64,000 nt of DNA from Ariolimax columbianus (GCA_036924085.1 JAVGWX010000002.1:85182704-85246703), one strand, 5' to 3'. Shown: positions 14,001 through 27,343, counted from the first letter of the stretch. Notes: generated from the sequence alone by a model not told the origin. Program-made: numbers and translations.

Positions 14001-15305
14001 TTCAAAGTGCTGAAAATTGTCTGAACTTATGATATGCTATTTTTTTACAAATCGCTCTCTACTCAATTTTGATTTTAGAAACATTGGTTTTTCTTGTCAG
14101 TAAAATTACTTGAAAGTCAGTGGAAATGCTTTTAACTTATCCACATAATTAGTGCGTTACAATTGCAATACATTTCAAAGTGCTGAACATTGTCTTAGTT
14201 TATGATCGGCAATTTTTTTTCAAATCGCCTTCTACTCAATTTTAGATTTTAGAAACATTGGTTTTTCTTGTTAGTAAAATTACTTGAAAGTCAGTGGAAA
14301 TGCATTTACCTTATCCACATAATTAGTGCGTTAAAATTGCAATACATTTCAAAGTGCTGAAAATTGTCTGAACTTATGATATGCTATTTTTTTAAAAATC
14401 GCTTTCTACTCAATTTTGATTTTAGAAACATTGGTTTTTCTTGTCAGTAAAATTACTTGAAAGTCAGTGGAAATGCTTTTAACTTATCCACATAATTAGT
14501 GCGTTAAAATTGCAATACATTTCAAAGTGCTGAAAATTGTTTAAACTTATAATATGCTATTTTTTTTCAAATCGCCTTCTACTCAGTTTTTTATTTAAGA
14601 AACATTGGTTTTTCTTGTTAGTAAAATTAGTTGAAAGTCAGTGGAAATGCTTTTAACTTATCCACATAATTAGTGCGTTAAAATTGCAATACATTTCAAA
14701 GTGCTGAAAATTGTTCAAACTTATAATATGCAATTTTTTTTCAAATCGCCTTTAATTTTGATTTTAGAAACATTGGTTTTTTTTGTAAGTAAAACTACTT
14801 GAAAGTGAGCGGAAATGCTTTTAACTTATCCACATAATTAGTGCGTTACAATTGCAATACATTTCAAAGTGCTGAATATTGTCTTAGTTTATGATTTGCA
14901 ATTTTTTTTCAAATCGCCTTCTACTCAATTTTGATTTTAGAAACATTGGTTTTTCTTGTTAGTAAAATAATTGAAAGTCAGTGGAAATGCTTTTAACTTA
15001 TCCACATAATTAGTACGTTAAAATTGCAATACATTTCAAAGTGCTGAAAATTGTTCAAACTTATAATATGCAATTTTTTTTCAAATTGCCTTTAATTTTG
15101 ATTTTAAAAACATTGGTTTTTCTTGTAAGTTAAACTACTTGAAAGTGAGCGGAAATACTTTTAACTTATCCACATAATTAGTGCGTTACAATTGCAATAC
15201 ATTTCAAAGTGCTGAACATTGTCTTAGTTTATGATCGGCAATTTTTTTTCAAATCGCTTTCTACTCAATTTTGATTTTAGAAACATTGGATTTTCTGGTC
15301 AGTAA
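11031..15305 (+). repeat. HOR family A, partial + two full 1,548-bp units + partial
   Basis: The phase marker AAAATAATTG lies at 11,868, 13,416 and 14,964, exactly 1,548 bp apart. Monomers 5-9 of an incomplete unit precede it. The full units here carry AATATGCTATTTTTTTTC, CTACTCAGTTTTTTATTTAAG, TTTTTTTAAAAATCGC and an ATTAGTGCG core. They therefore match the copy at 1-1,548 more closely than the copies at 4.5-9.1 kb. The run ends at AAAATAACTTG near 15,306, the same kind of switch as at 1,889. Confidence 0.86.
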
Positions 15306-17603
15306 AATAACTTGAAAGTCAGTGGAAATGCTTTTAACTTATCCACATAATTAGTGCGTTAAAATTGCAATACATTTCAAAGTGCTAAAAATTGTTCAAA
15401 CTTATAATATGCAATTTTTTTTCAAATCGCCTTCAATTTTGATTTTAGAAACATTGGTTTTTCTTGTTAGTAATATTACTTGAAAGTCAGTGGAAATGCT
15501 TTTAACTTATCCACATAATTAGTGCGTTACAATTGCAATACATTTCAAAGTGCTGAAAATTGTCTGAACTTATGATATGCTATATTTTTACAAATCGCTT
15601 TCTACTCAATTTTGATTTTAGAAACATTGGTTTTTCTTGTAAGTAAAACTACTTGAAAGTGAGCGGAAATGCTTTTAACTTATCCACATAATTAGTGCGT
15701 TACAATTGCAATACATTTCAAAGTGCTGAACATTGTCTTAGTTTATATTTGAAATTTGTTTTCAAATCGCCTTCTTCTTAATTTTGATTTTAGAAACATT
15801 GGTTTTTCTTGTTAGTAAAATTACTTGAAAGTCAGTGGAAATGCTTTTAACTTATCCACATAATTAGTACGTTAAAATTGCAATACATTTCAAAGTGCTG
15901 AAAATTGTTCAAACTTATAATATGCAATTTTTTTTCAAATCGCCTTCTACTCAGATTTGATTTTAGAAACATTGGTTTTTCTTGTCAGTAAAATTAGTTG
16001 AAAGTCAGTGGAAATGCTTTTAACTTATCCACATAATTAGTGCGTTACAATTGCAATACATTTCAAAGTTCTGAAAATTGAATAAACTTATGATCTGCTA
16101 TTTTTTTTTCAAATCGCTTTCTACTCAATTTTGATTTTAGAAACATTGGATTTTCTGGTCAGTAAAATTACTTGAAAGTCAGTGGAAATGCTTTTAACTT
16201 ATCCACATAATTAGTGCGTTACAATTGCAATACATTTCAAAGTGCTGAAAATTGTCTGAACTTATGATATGCTATTTTTTTACAAATCGCTTTCTACTCA
16301 ATTTTGATTTTAGAAACATTGGTTTTTCTTGTCAGTAAAATTACTTGAAAGTCAGTGGAAATGCTTTTAACTTATCCACATAATTAGTGCGTTACAATTG
16401 CAATACATTTCAAAGTGCTGAACATTGTCTTAGTTTATGATCGGCAATTTTTTTTCAAATCGCCTTCTACTCAATTTTGATTTTAGAAACATTGGTTTTT
16501 CTTGTTAGTAAAATTACTTGAAAGTCAGTGGAAATGCTTTTACTTTATCCACATAATTAGTGCGTTACAATAGCAATACATTTCAAAGTGCTGAAAATTG
16601 TCTGAACTTATGATATGCTATTTTTTTACAAATCGCTTTCTACTCAATTTTGATTTTCGAAACATTGGTTTTTCTTGTCAGTAAAATTACTTGAAAGTCA
16701 GTGGAAATGCTTTTAACTTATCCACATAATTAGTACGTTAAAATTGCAATACATTTCAAAGTGCTGAAAATTGTTCAAACTTATAATATGCAATTTTTTT
16801 TCAAATTGCCTTTAATTTTGATTTTAAAAACATTGGTTTTTCTTGTAAGTTAAACTACTTGAAAGTGAGCGGAAATACTTTTAACTTATCCACATAATTA
16901 GTGCGTTACAATTGCAATACATTTCAAAGTGCTGAACATTGTCTTAGTTTATGATCGGCAATTTTTTTTCAAATCGCTTTCTACTCAATTTTGATTTTAG
17001 AAACATTGGATTTTCTGGTCAGTAAAATTACTTGAAAGTCAGTGGAAATGCTTTTAACTTATCCACATAATTAGTGCGTTACAATTGCAATACATTTCAA
17101 AGCGCTGAAAATTGAATAAACTTATGATCTGCTATTTTTTTTCAAATCGCTTTCTACTCAATTTTGATTTTAGAAACATTGGATTTTCTGGTCAGTAAAA
17201 TTAATTGAAAAGCAGTGGAAATGCTTTTAACTTATACACATAATTAGTGCGTTACAATTGCAATACATTTCAAAGTGCTGAAAATTGTCTGAACTTATGA
17301 TATGCTATTTTTTTACAAATCGCTCTCTACTCAATTTTGATTTTAGAAACATTGGTTTTTCTTGTCAGTAAAATTACTTGAAAGTCAGTGGAAATGCTTT
17401 TAACTTATCCACATAATTAGTGCGTTACAATTGCAATACATTTCAAAGTGCTGAACATTGTCTTAGTTTATGATCGGCAATTTTTTTTCAAATCGCCTTC
17501 TACTCAATTTTAGATTTTAGAAACATTGGTTTTTCTTGTTAGTAAAATTACTTGAAAGTCAGTGGAAATGCATTTACCTTATCCACATAATTAGTGCGTT
17601 AAA
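15306..17603 (+). repeat. 13-mer HOR (2,240 bp), first copy
   Basis: It combines a shortened block B with A monomers 1-6. The B part contains GCTAAAAATTG (15,384), TTAGTAATATTAC and TATTTGAAATTTG, but the GTTATGAAAATTG monomer present at 2.65 kb is missing. GATTTTAGAAAC joins directly to TTGTCAGTAAAATTAGTTG near 15,980. The next copy of GCTAAAAATTG lies exactly 2,240 bp on. Confidence 0.78.
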
Positions 17604-17626
17604 ATTGCAATACATTTCAAAGTGCT
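17578..17626 (+). other. Junction of the two 13-mer copies inside the core
   Basis: Left of the interval the sequence is A monomer 6 (GCATTTACC). Right of it the sequence is B monomer 1 (AAAAATTGTTCAAAC). Both parents are identical for these 49 bp, which span the conserved core, so the crossover took place within it. Confidence 0.75.
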
Positions 17627-19850
17627 AAAAATTGTTCAAACTTATAATATGCAATTTTTTTTCAAATCGCCTTCAATTTTGATTTTAGAAACATTGGTTT
17701 TTCTTGTTAGTAATATTACTTGAAAGTCAGTGGAAATGCTTTTAACTTATCCACATAATTAGTGCGTTACAATTGCAATACATTTCAAAGTGCTGAAAAT
17801 TGTCTGAACTTATGATATGCTATATTTTTACAAATCGCTTTCTACTCAATTTTGATTTTAGAAACATTGGTTTTTCTTGTAAGTAAAACTACTTGAAAGT
17901 GAGCGGAAATGCTTTTAACTTATCCACATAATTAGTGCGTTACAATTGCAATACATTTCAAAGTGCTGAACATTGTCTTAGTTTATATTTGCAATTTGTT
18001 TTCAAATCGCCTTCTTCTTAATTTTGATTTTAGAAACATTGGTTTTTCTTGTTAGTAAAATTACTTGAAAGTCAGTGGAAATGCTTTTAACTTATCCACA
18101 TAATTAGTACGTTAAAATTGCAATACATTTCAAAGTGCTGAAAATTGTTCAAACTTATAATATGCAATTTTTTTTCAAATCGCCTTCTACTCAGATTTGA
18201 TTTTAGAAACATTGGTTTTTCTTGTCAGTAAAATTAGTTGAAAGTCAGTGGAAATGCTTTTAACTTATCCACATAATTAGTGCGTTACAATTGCAATACA
18301 TTTCAAAGTTCTGAAAATTGAATAAACTTATGATCTGCTATTTTTTTTCAAATCGCTTTCTACTCAATTTTGATTTTAGAAACATTGGATTTTCTGGTCA
18401 GTAAAATTACTTGAAAGTCAGTGGAAATGCTTTTAACTTATCCACATAATTAGTGCGTTACAATTGCAATACATTTCAAAGTGCTGAAAATTGTCTGAAC
18501 TTATGATATGCTATTTTTTTACAAATCGCTTTCTACTCAATTTTGATTTTAGAAACATTGGTTTTTCTTGTCAGTAAAATTACTTGAAAGTCAGTGGAAA
18601 TGCTTTTAACTTATCCACATAATTAGTGCGTTACAATTGCAATACATTTCAAAGTGCTGAACATTGTCTTAGTTTATGATCGGCAATTTTTTTTCAAATC
18701 GCCTTCTACTCAATTTTGATTTTAGAAACATTGGTTTTTCTTGTTAGTAAAATTACTTGAAAGTCAGTGGAAATGCTTTTACTTTATCCACATAATTAGT
18801 GCGTTACAATAGCAATACATTTCAAAGTGCTGAAAATTGTCTGAACTTATGATATGCTATTTTTTTACAAATCGCTTTCTACTCAATTTTGATTTTCGAA
18901 ACATTGGTTTTTCTTGTCAGTAAAATTACTTGAAAGTCAGTGGAAATGCTTTTAACTTATCCACATAATTAGTACGTTAAAATTGCAATACATTTCAAAG
19001 TGCTGAAAATTGTTCAAACTTATAATATGCAATTTTTTTTCAAATTGCCTTTAATTTTGATTTTAAAAACATTGGTTTTTCTTGTAAGTTAAACTACTTG
19101 AAAGTGAGCGGAAATACTTTTAACTTATCCACATAATTAGTGCGTTACAATTGCAATACATTTCAAAGTGCTGAACATTGTCTTAGTTTATGATCGGCAA
19201 TTTTTTTTCAAATCGCTTTCTACTCAATTTTGATTTTAGAAACATTGGATTTTCTGGTCAGTAAAATTACTTGAAAGTCAGTGGAAATGCTTTTAACTTA
19301 TCCACATAATTAGTGCGTTACAATTGCAATACATTTCAAAGCGCTGAAAATTGAATAAACTTATGATCTGCTATTTTTTTTCAAATCGCTTTCTACTCAA
19401 TTTTGATTTTAGAAACATTGGATTTTCTGGTCAGTAAAATTAATTGAAAAGCAGTGGAAATGCTTTTAACTTATACACATAATTAGTGCGTTACAATTGC
19501 AATACATTTCAAAGTGCTGAAAATTGTCTGAACTTATGATATGCTATTTTTTTACAAATCGCTCTCTACTCAATTTTGATTTTAGAAACATTGGTTTTTC
19601 TTGTCAGTAAAATTACTTGAAAGTCAGTGGAAATGCTTTTAACTTATCCACATAATTAGTGCGTTACAATTGCAATACATTTCAAAGTGCTGAACATTGT
19701 CTTAGTTTATGATCGGCAATTTTTTTTCAAATCGCCTTCTACTCAATTTTAGATTTTAGAAACATTGGTTTTTCTTGTTAGTAAAATTACTTGAAAGTCA
19801 GTGGAAATGCATTTACCTTATCCACATAATTAGTGCGTTAAAATTGCAAT
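17604..19850 (+). repeat. 13-mer HOR (2,240 bp), second copy
   Basis: Repeats the previous unit at an offset of 2,240 bp, including the same one-monomer deletion in its B part and the same CAATAGC monomer. It reads TATTTGCAATTTG where the first copy has TATTTGAAATTTG. The match ends near 19,864, where GCTGAAAATTGTCTGAAC continues family A instead of returning to GCTAAAAATTG. Confidence 0.78.
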
Positions 19851-20811
19851 ACATTTCAAAGTGCTGAAAATTGTCTGAACTTATGATATGCTATTTTTTT
19901 AAAAATCGCTTTCTACTCAATTTTGATTTTAGAAACATTGGTTTTTCTTGTCAGTAAAATTACTTGAAAGTCAGTGGAAATGCTTTTAACTTATCCACAT
20001 AATTAGTGCGTTAAAATTGCAATACATTTCAAAGTGCTGAAAATTGTTTAAACTTATAATATGCTATTTTTTTTCAAATCGCCTTCTACTCAGTTTTTTA
20101 TTTAAGAAACATTGGTTTTTCTTGTTAGTAAAATTAGTTGAAAGTCAGTGGAAATGCTTTTAACTTATCCACATAATTAGTGCGTTAAAATTGCAATACA
20201 TTTCAAAGTGGTGAAAATTGTTCAAACTTATAATATGCAATTTTTTTTCAAATCGCCTTTAATTTTGATTTTAGAAACATTGGTTTTTTTTGTAAGTAAA
20301 ACTACTTGAAAGTGAGCGGAAATGCTTTTAACTTATCCACATAATTAGTGCGTTACAATTGCAATACATTTCAAAGTGCTGAATATTGTCTTAGTTTATG
20401 ATTTGCAATTTTTTTTCAAATCGCCTTCTACTCAATTTTGATTTTAGAAACATTGGTTTTTCTTGTTAGTAAAATAATTGAAAGTCAGTGGAAATGCTTT
20501 TAACTTATCCACATAATTAGTACGTTAAAATTGCAATACATTTCAAAGTGCTGAAAATTGTTCAAACTTATAATATGCAATTTTTTTTCAAATTGCCTTT
20601 AATTTTGATTTTAAAAACATTGGTTTTTCTTGTAAGTTAAACTACTTGAAAGTGAGCGGAAATACTTTTAACTTATCCACATAATTAGTGCGTTACAATT
20701 GCAATACATTTCAAAGTGCTGAACATTGTCTTAGTTTATGATCGGCAATTTTTTTTCAAATCGCTTTCTACTCAATTTTGATTTTAGAAACATTGGATTT
20801 TCTGGTCAGTA
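19851..20811 (+). repeat. HOR family A, monomers 6-9 and start of next unit
   Basis: Family A monomers 6 to 9 (TTTTTTTAAAAATCGC, AGTTTTTTATTTAAG, GAATATTG) followed by the phase marker AAAATAATTG at 20,471 and two further A monomers. A private change, CAAAGTGGTGAAAATTG, occurs near 20,208. The block ends at AAAATAACTTG, as at 1,889 and 15,306. Confidence 0.82.
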
Positions 20812-22453
20812 AAATAACTTGAAAGTCAGTGGAAATGCTTTTAACTTATCCACATAATTAGTGCGTTAAAATTGCAATACATTTCAAAGTGCTAAAAATT
20901 GTTCAAACTTATAATATGCAATTTTTTTTCAAATCGCCTTCAATTTTGATTTTAGAAACATTGGTTTTTCTTGTTAGTAATATTACTTGAAAGTCAGTGG
21001 AAATGCTTTTAACTTATCCACATAATTAGTGCGTTACAATTGCAATACATTTCAAAGTGCTGAAAATTGTCTGAACTTATGATATGCTATATTTTTACAA
21101 ATCGCTTTCTACTCAATTTTGATTTTAGAAACATTGGTTTTTCTTGTAAGTAAAACTACTTGAAAGTGAGCGGAAATGCTTTTAACTTATCCACATAATT
21201 AGTGCGTTACAATTGCAATACATTTCAAAGTGCTGAACATTGTCTTAGTTTATGATTTGCAATTTGTTTTCAAATCGCCTTCTTCTTAATTTTGATTTTA
21301 GAAACATTGGTTTTTCTTGTTAGTAAAATTACTTGAAAGTCAGTGGAAATGCTTTTAACTTATCCACATAATTAGTACGTTAAAATTGCAATACATTTCA
21401 AAGTGCTGAAAATTGTTCAAACTTATAATATGCAATTTTTTTTCAAATCGCCTTCTACTCAGATTTGATTTTAGAAACATTGGTTTTTCTTGTTAGTAAA
21501 ATTACTTGAAAGTCAGTGGAAATGCTTTTAACTTATCCACATAATTAGTGCGTTAAAATTGCAATACATTTCAAAGTTATGAAAATTGAATAAACTTATG
21601 ATCTGCTATTTTTTTTCAAATCGCTTTATACTCAATTTTGATTTTAGAAACATTGGTTTTTCTTGTCAGTAAAATTAGTTGAAAGTCAGTGGAAATGCTT
21701 TTAACTTATCCACATAATTAGTGCGTTACAATTGCAATACATTTCAAAGTTCTGAAAATTGAATAAACTTATGATCTGCTATTTTTTTTAAAATCGCTTT
21801 CTACTCAATTTTGATTTTAGAAACATTGGATTTTCTGGTCAGTAAAATTACTTGAAAGTCAGTGGAAATGCTTTTAACTTATCCACATAATTAGTGCGTT
21901 ACAATTGCAATACATTTCAAAGTGCTGAAAATTGTCTGAACTTATGATATGCTATTTTTTTACAAATCGCTTTCTACTCAATTTTGATTTTAGAAACATT
22001 GGTTTTTCTTGTCAGTAAAATTACTTGAAAGTCAGTGGAAATGCTTTTAACTTATCCACATAATTAGTGCGTTACAATTGCAATACATTTCAAAGTGCTG
22101 AACATTGTCTTAGTTTATGATCGGCAATTTTTTTTCAAATCGCCTTCTACTCAATTTTGATTTTAGAAACATTGGTTTTTCTTGTTAGTAAAATTACTTG
22201 AAAGTCAGTGGAAATGCTTTTACTTTATCCACATAATTAGTGCGTTACAATAGCAATACATTTCAAAGTGCTGAAAATTGTCTGAACTTATGATATGCTA
22301 TTTTTTTACAAATCGCTTTCTACTCAATTTTGATTTTCGAAACATTGGTTTTTCTTGTCAGTAAAATTACTTGAAAGTCAGTGGAAATGCTTTTAACTTA
22401 TCCACATAATTAGTACGTTAAAATTGCAATACATTTCAAAGTGCTGAAAATTG
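20812..22453 (+). repeat. Block B, second full copy
   Basis: Same monomer order as 1,889-3,440, with the GTTATGAAAATTG and TTTATACTC monomers retained. Together with the preceding A monomers, the match runs from about 1,549-3,530 to 20,471-22,453 at an offset of 18,922-18,923 bp. It differs in reading TTATGATTTGCAATTTG where the first copy has TTATATTTGC. After about 22,455 (GTTTAAATTTATAATATG) the sequence passes into family C. Confidence 0.8.
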
Positions 22454-23025
22454 TTTAAATTTATAATATGCAATTTTTTTTCAAATTGCCTTCAATTTTG
22501 ATTTTAAAAACATTGGTTTTTCTTGTAAGTAAAACTAATTGAAAGTGAGCGGAAATGCTTTTAACTTATCCACATAATTAGTGCGTTACAATTGCAATAC
22601 ATTTCAAAGTGCTGAACATTGTCTTAGTTTATGATCGGCAATTTTTTTTCAAATCGCCTTCTACTCAATTTTGATTTTAGAAACATTGGTTTTTCTTGTT
22701 AGTAAAATTACTTGAAAGTCAGTGGAAATGCTTTTACCTTATCCACATAATTAGTGCGTTACAATTGCAATACATTTCAAAGTGCTGAAAATTGACTAAA
22801 CTTATGATCTGCTATTTTTTTTCAAATCGCTTTCTACTCAATTTTGATTTTAGAAACATTGGATTTTCTGGTCAGTAAAATAACTTGAAAGTCAGTGGAA
22901 ATGCTTTTAACTTATCCACATAATTAGTGCGTTAAAATTGCAATACATTTCAAAGTGCTGAAAATTGTTTAAACTTATAATATGCTATTTTTTTTCAAAT
23001 CGCCTTCAATTTTGATTTTAGAAAC
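22454..23025 (+). repeat. Family C satellite, entry segment
   Basis: First monomers with family C markers: GTAAGTAAAACTAATTG with GTGAGCGG, and GAAAATTGACTAAAC near 22,790. They are followed by a GTTTAAAC monomer joined to a short-class end. No HOR boundary is visible within it. Confidence 0.7.
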
Positions 23026-26000
23026 ATTGGTTTTTCTTGTAAGTAAAACTACTTGAAAGTGAGCGGAAATGCTTTTAACTTATCCACATAATTAGTGCGT
23101 TACAATTGCAATACATTTCAAAGTGCTGAACATTGTCTTAGTTTATGATTTGCAATTTTTTTTCAAATCGCCTTCTTCTTAATTTTGATTTTAGAAACAT
23201 TGGTTTTTCTTGTTAGTAAAATTACTTGAAAGTCAGTGGAAATGCTTTTAACTTATCCACATAATTAGTACGTTAAAATTGCAATACATTTCAAAGTGCT
23301 GAAAATTGTTTAAACTTATAATATGCAATTTTTTTTCAAATCGCCTTCTACTCAGATTTGATTTTAGAAACATTGGTTTTTCTTGTTAGTAAAATTACTT
23401 GAAAGTCAGTGGAAATGCTTTTAACTTATCCACATAATTAGTGCGTTAAAATTGCAATACATTTCAAAGTTATGAAAATTGAATAAACTTATGATCTGCT
23501 ATTTTTTTTCAAATCGCTTTCTACTCAATTTTGATTTTAGAAACATTGGTTTTTCTTGTCAGTAAAATTAGTTGAAAGTCAGTGGAAATGCTTTTAACTT
23601 ATCCACATAATTAGTGCGTTAAAATTGCAATACATTTCAAAGTGCTGAAAATTGTTCAAACTTTTATTATACGCAATTTTTGTTATATCGCTTTCAATTT
23701 TGATTTTAGAAACATTGGTTTTTCTTGTAAGTAAAACTACTTGAAAGTGAGCGGAAATGCTTTTAACTTATCCACATAATTAGTGCGTTAAAATTGCAAT
23801 ACATTTCAAAGTGCTGAACATTGTCTTAGTTTATGATTTGCAATTTTTTTTCAAATCGCCTTCTACTCAATTTTGATTTTAGAAACATTGGTTTTTCTTG
23901 TTAGTAAAATTACTTGAAAGTCAGTGGAAATGCTTTTAACTTATCCACATAATTAGTGCGTTACAATTGCAATACATTTCAAAGTGCTGAAAATTGTCTG
24001 AACTTATGATATGCTATTTTTTTACAAATCGCTTTCTACTCAATTTTGATTTTAGAAACATTGGTTTTTCTTGTCAGTAAAATTACTTGAAAGTCAGTGG
24101 AAATGCTTTTAACTTATTCACATAATTAGTGCGTTACAATTGCAATACATTTCAAAATGCTGAACATTGTCTTAGTTTATGATCGGCAATTTTATTTCAA
24201 ATCGCCTTCTACTCAATTTTGATTTTAGAAACATTGGTTTTTCTTGTTAGTAAAATTACTTGAACGTCAGTGGAAAGGCTTTTACCTTATCCACATAATT
24301 AGTGCGTTACAATTGCAATACATTTCAAAGTGCTGAAAATTGTCTGAACTTATGATATGCTATTTTTTTACAAATCGCTTTCTACTCAATTTTGATTTTA
24401 GAAACATTGGTTTTTCTTGTCAGTAAAATTACTTGAAAGTCAGTGGAAATGCTTTTAACTTATCCACATAATTAGTGCGTTAAAATTGCAATACATTTCA
24501 AAGTGCTGAAAATTGTTTAAACTTATAATATGCTATTTTTTTTCAAATCGCCTTCTACTCAGTTTTTTATTTAAGAAACATTGGTTTTTCTTGTTAGTAA
24601 AATTAGTTGAAAGTCAGTGGAAATGCTTTTAACTTATCCACATAATTAGTGCGTTACAATTGCAATACATTTCAAAGTGCTGAAAATTGTTCAAACTTAT
24701 ATGCAATTTTTTTTCAAATCGCCTTCAATTTTGATTTTAGAAACATTGGTTTTTCTTGTAAGTAAAACTAATTGAAAGTGAGCGGAAATGCTTTTAACTT
24801 ATCCACATAATTAGTACGTTAAAATTGCAATACATTTCAAAGTGCTGAAAATTGTTTAAACTTATAATATGCAATTTTTTTTCAAATTGCCTTCAATTTT
24901 GATTTTAAAAACATTGGTTTTTCTTGTAAGTAAAACTAATTGAAAGTGAGCGGAAATGCTTTTAACTTATCCACATAATTAGTGCGTTACAATTGCAATA
25001 CATTTCAAAGTGCTGAACATTGTCTTAGTTTATGATCGGCAATTTTTTTTCAAATCGCCTTCTACTCAATTTTGATTTTAGAAACATTGGTTTTTCTTGT
25101 TAGTAAAATTACTTGAAAGTCAGTGGAAATGCTTTTACCTTATCCACATAATTAGTGCGTTACAATTGCAAAACATTTCAAAGTGCTGAAAATTGACTAA
25201 ACTTATGATCTGCTATTTTTTTTCAAATCGCTTTCTACTCAATTTTGATTTTAGAAACATTGGATTTTCTGGTCAGTAAAATAACTTGAAAGTCAGTGGA
25301 AATGCTTTTAACTTATCCACATAATTAGTGCGTTAAAATTGCAATACATTTCAAAGTGCTGAAAATTGTTTAAACTTATAATATGCTATTTTTGTTCAAA
25401 TCGCCTTCTACTCAGTTTTTTATTTAAGAAACATTGGTTTTTCTTGTTAGTAAAATTAGTTGAAAGTCAGTGGAAATGCTTTTAACTTATCCACATAATT
25501 AGTGCGTTAAAATTGCAATACATTTCAAAGTGCTGAAAATTGTTCAAACTTATAATATGCAATTTTTTTTCAAATCGCCTTCAATTTTGATTTTAGAAAC
25601 ATTGGTTTTTCTTGTAAGTAAAACTAATTGAAAGTGAGCGGAAATGCTTTTAACTTATCCACATAATTAGTGCGTTACAATTGCAATACATTTCAAAGTG
25701 CTGAACATTGTCTTAGTTTATGATCGGCATTTTTTTTTCAAATCGCCTTCTACTCAATTTTGATTTTAGAAACATTGGTTTTTCTTGTTAGTAAAATTAC
25801 TTGAAAGTCAGTGGAAATGCTTTTACCTTATCCACATAATTAGTGCGTTACAATTGCAATACATTTCAAAGTGCTGAAAATTGACTAAACTTATGATCTG
25901 CTATTTTTTTTCAAATCGCTTTCTACTCAATTTTGATTTTAGAAACATTGGATTTTCTGGTCAGTAAAATAACTTGAAAGTCAGTGGAAATGCTTTTAAC

Positions 26001-27325
26001 TTATCCACATAATTAGTGCGTTAAAATTGCAATACATTTCAAAGTGCTGAAAATTGTTTAAACTTATAATATGCTATTTTTTTTCAAATCGCCTTCTACT
26101 CAGTTTTTTATTTAAGAAACATTGGTTTTTCTTGTTAGTAAAATTAGTTGAAAGTCAGTGGAAATGCTTTTAACTTATCCACATAATTAGTGCGTTACAA
26201 TTGCAATACATTTCAAAGTGCTGAAAATTGTCTGAACTTATGATATGCTATTTTTTTACAAATCGCTTTCTACTCAATTTTGATTTTAGAAACATTGGTT
26301 TTTCTTGTCAGTAAAATTACTTGAAAGTCAGTGGAAATGCTTTTAACTTATCCACATAATTAGTGCGTTAAAATTGCAATACATTTCAAAGTGCTGAAAA
26401 TTGTTTAAACTTATAATATGCTATTTTTGTTCAAATCGCCTTCTACTCAGTTTTTTATTTAAGAAACATTGGTTTTTCTTGTTAGTAAAATTAGTTGAAA
26501 GTCAGTGGAAATGCTTTTAACTTATCCACATAATTAGTGCGTTAAAATTGCAATACATTTCAAAGTGCTGAAAATTGTTCAAACTTATAATATGCAATTT
26601 TTTTTCAAATCGCCTTCAATTTTGATTTTAGAAACATTGGTTTTTCTTGTAAGTAAAACTAATTGAAAGTGAGCGGAAATGCTTTTAACTTATCCACATA
26701 ATTAGTGCGTTACAATTGCAATACATTTCAAAGTGCTGAACATTGTCTTAGTTTATGATCGGCAATTTTTTTTCAAATCGCCTTCTACTCAATTTTGATT
26801 TTAGAAACATTGGTTTTTCTTGTTAGTAAAATTACTTGAAAGTCAGTGGAAATGCTTTTACCTTATCCACATAATTAGTGCGTTACAATTGCAATACATT
26901 TCAAAGTGCTGAAAATTGACTAAACTTATGATCTGCTATTTTTTTTCAAATCGCTTTCTACTCAATTTTGATTTTAGAAACATTGGATTTTCTGGTCAGT
27001 AAAATAACTTGAAAGTCAGTGGAAATGCTTTTAACTTATCCACATAATTAGTGCGTTAAAATTGCAATACATTTCAAAGTGCTGAAAATTGTTTAAACTT
27101 ATAATATGCTATTTTTTTTCAAATCGCCTTCTACTCAGTTTTTTATTTAAGAAACATTGGTTTTTCTTGTTAGTAAAATTAGTTGAAAGTCAGTGGAAAT
27201 GCTTTTAACTTATCCACATAATTAGTGCGTTACAATTGCAATACATTTCAAAGTGCTGAATATTGTCTTAGTTTATGATTTGCAATTTTTTTTCAAATCG
27301 CCTTCTACTCAATTTTGATTTTAGA
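23026..27325 (+). repeat. 4,303-bp segmental duplication, left copy (family C)
   Basis: About 25 monomers. Rare markers are found again exactly 4,303 bp downstream: TTTTATTATACGCAATTTTTG (23,661 and 27,964), GCAAAACATTTC (25,168 and 29,471) and GACTAAAC (26,916 and 31,219). Other shared oddities include CTTATTCACATAATTAG, CAAAATGCTGAACATTG, TTGAACGTCAGTGGAAAGG and a short CTTATATGCAATT monomer. The internal base unit is a tetramer of 688 bp (GACTAAAC at 25,193 and 25,881), with two extra monomers before the next one at 26,916. Boundaries are uncertain by a few tens of bases. Confidence 0.85.
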
Positions 27326-27343
27326 AACATTGGTTTTTCTTGT
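27309..27343 (+). other. Breakpoint of the 4,303-bp tandem duplication
   Basis: Left of here the sequence follows the end of the right copy (CTACTCAATTTTG, as at 31,604). Right of here it follows the start of the left copy (GTAAGTAAAACTACTTG, as at 23,037). The two parents share the 35 bases in between, which lie in the second conserved part of the monomer around TTTTAGAAACATTGG. Confidence 0.75.
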
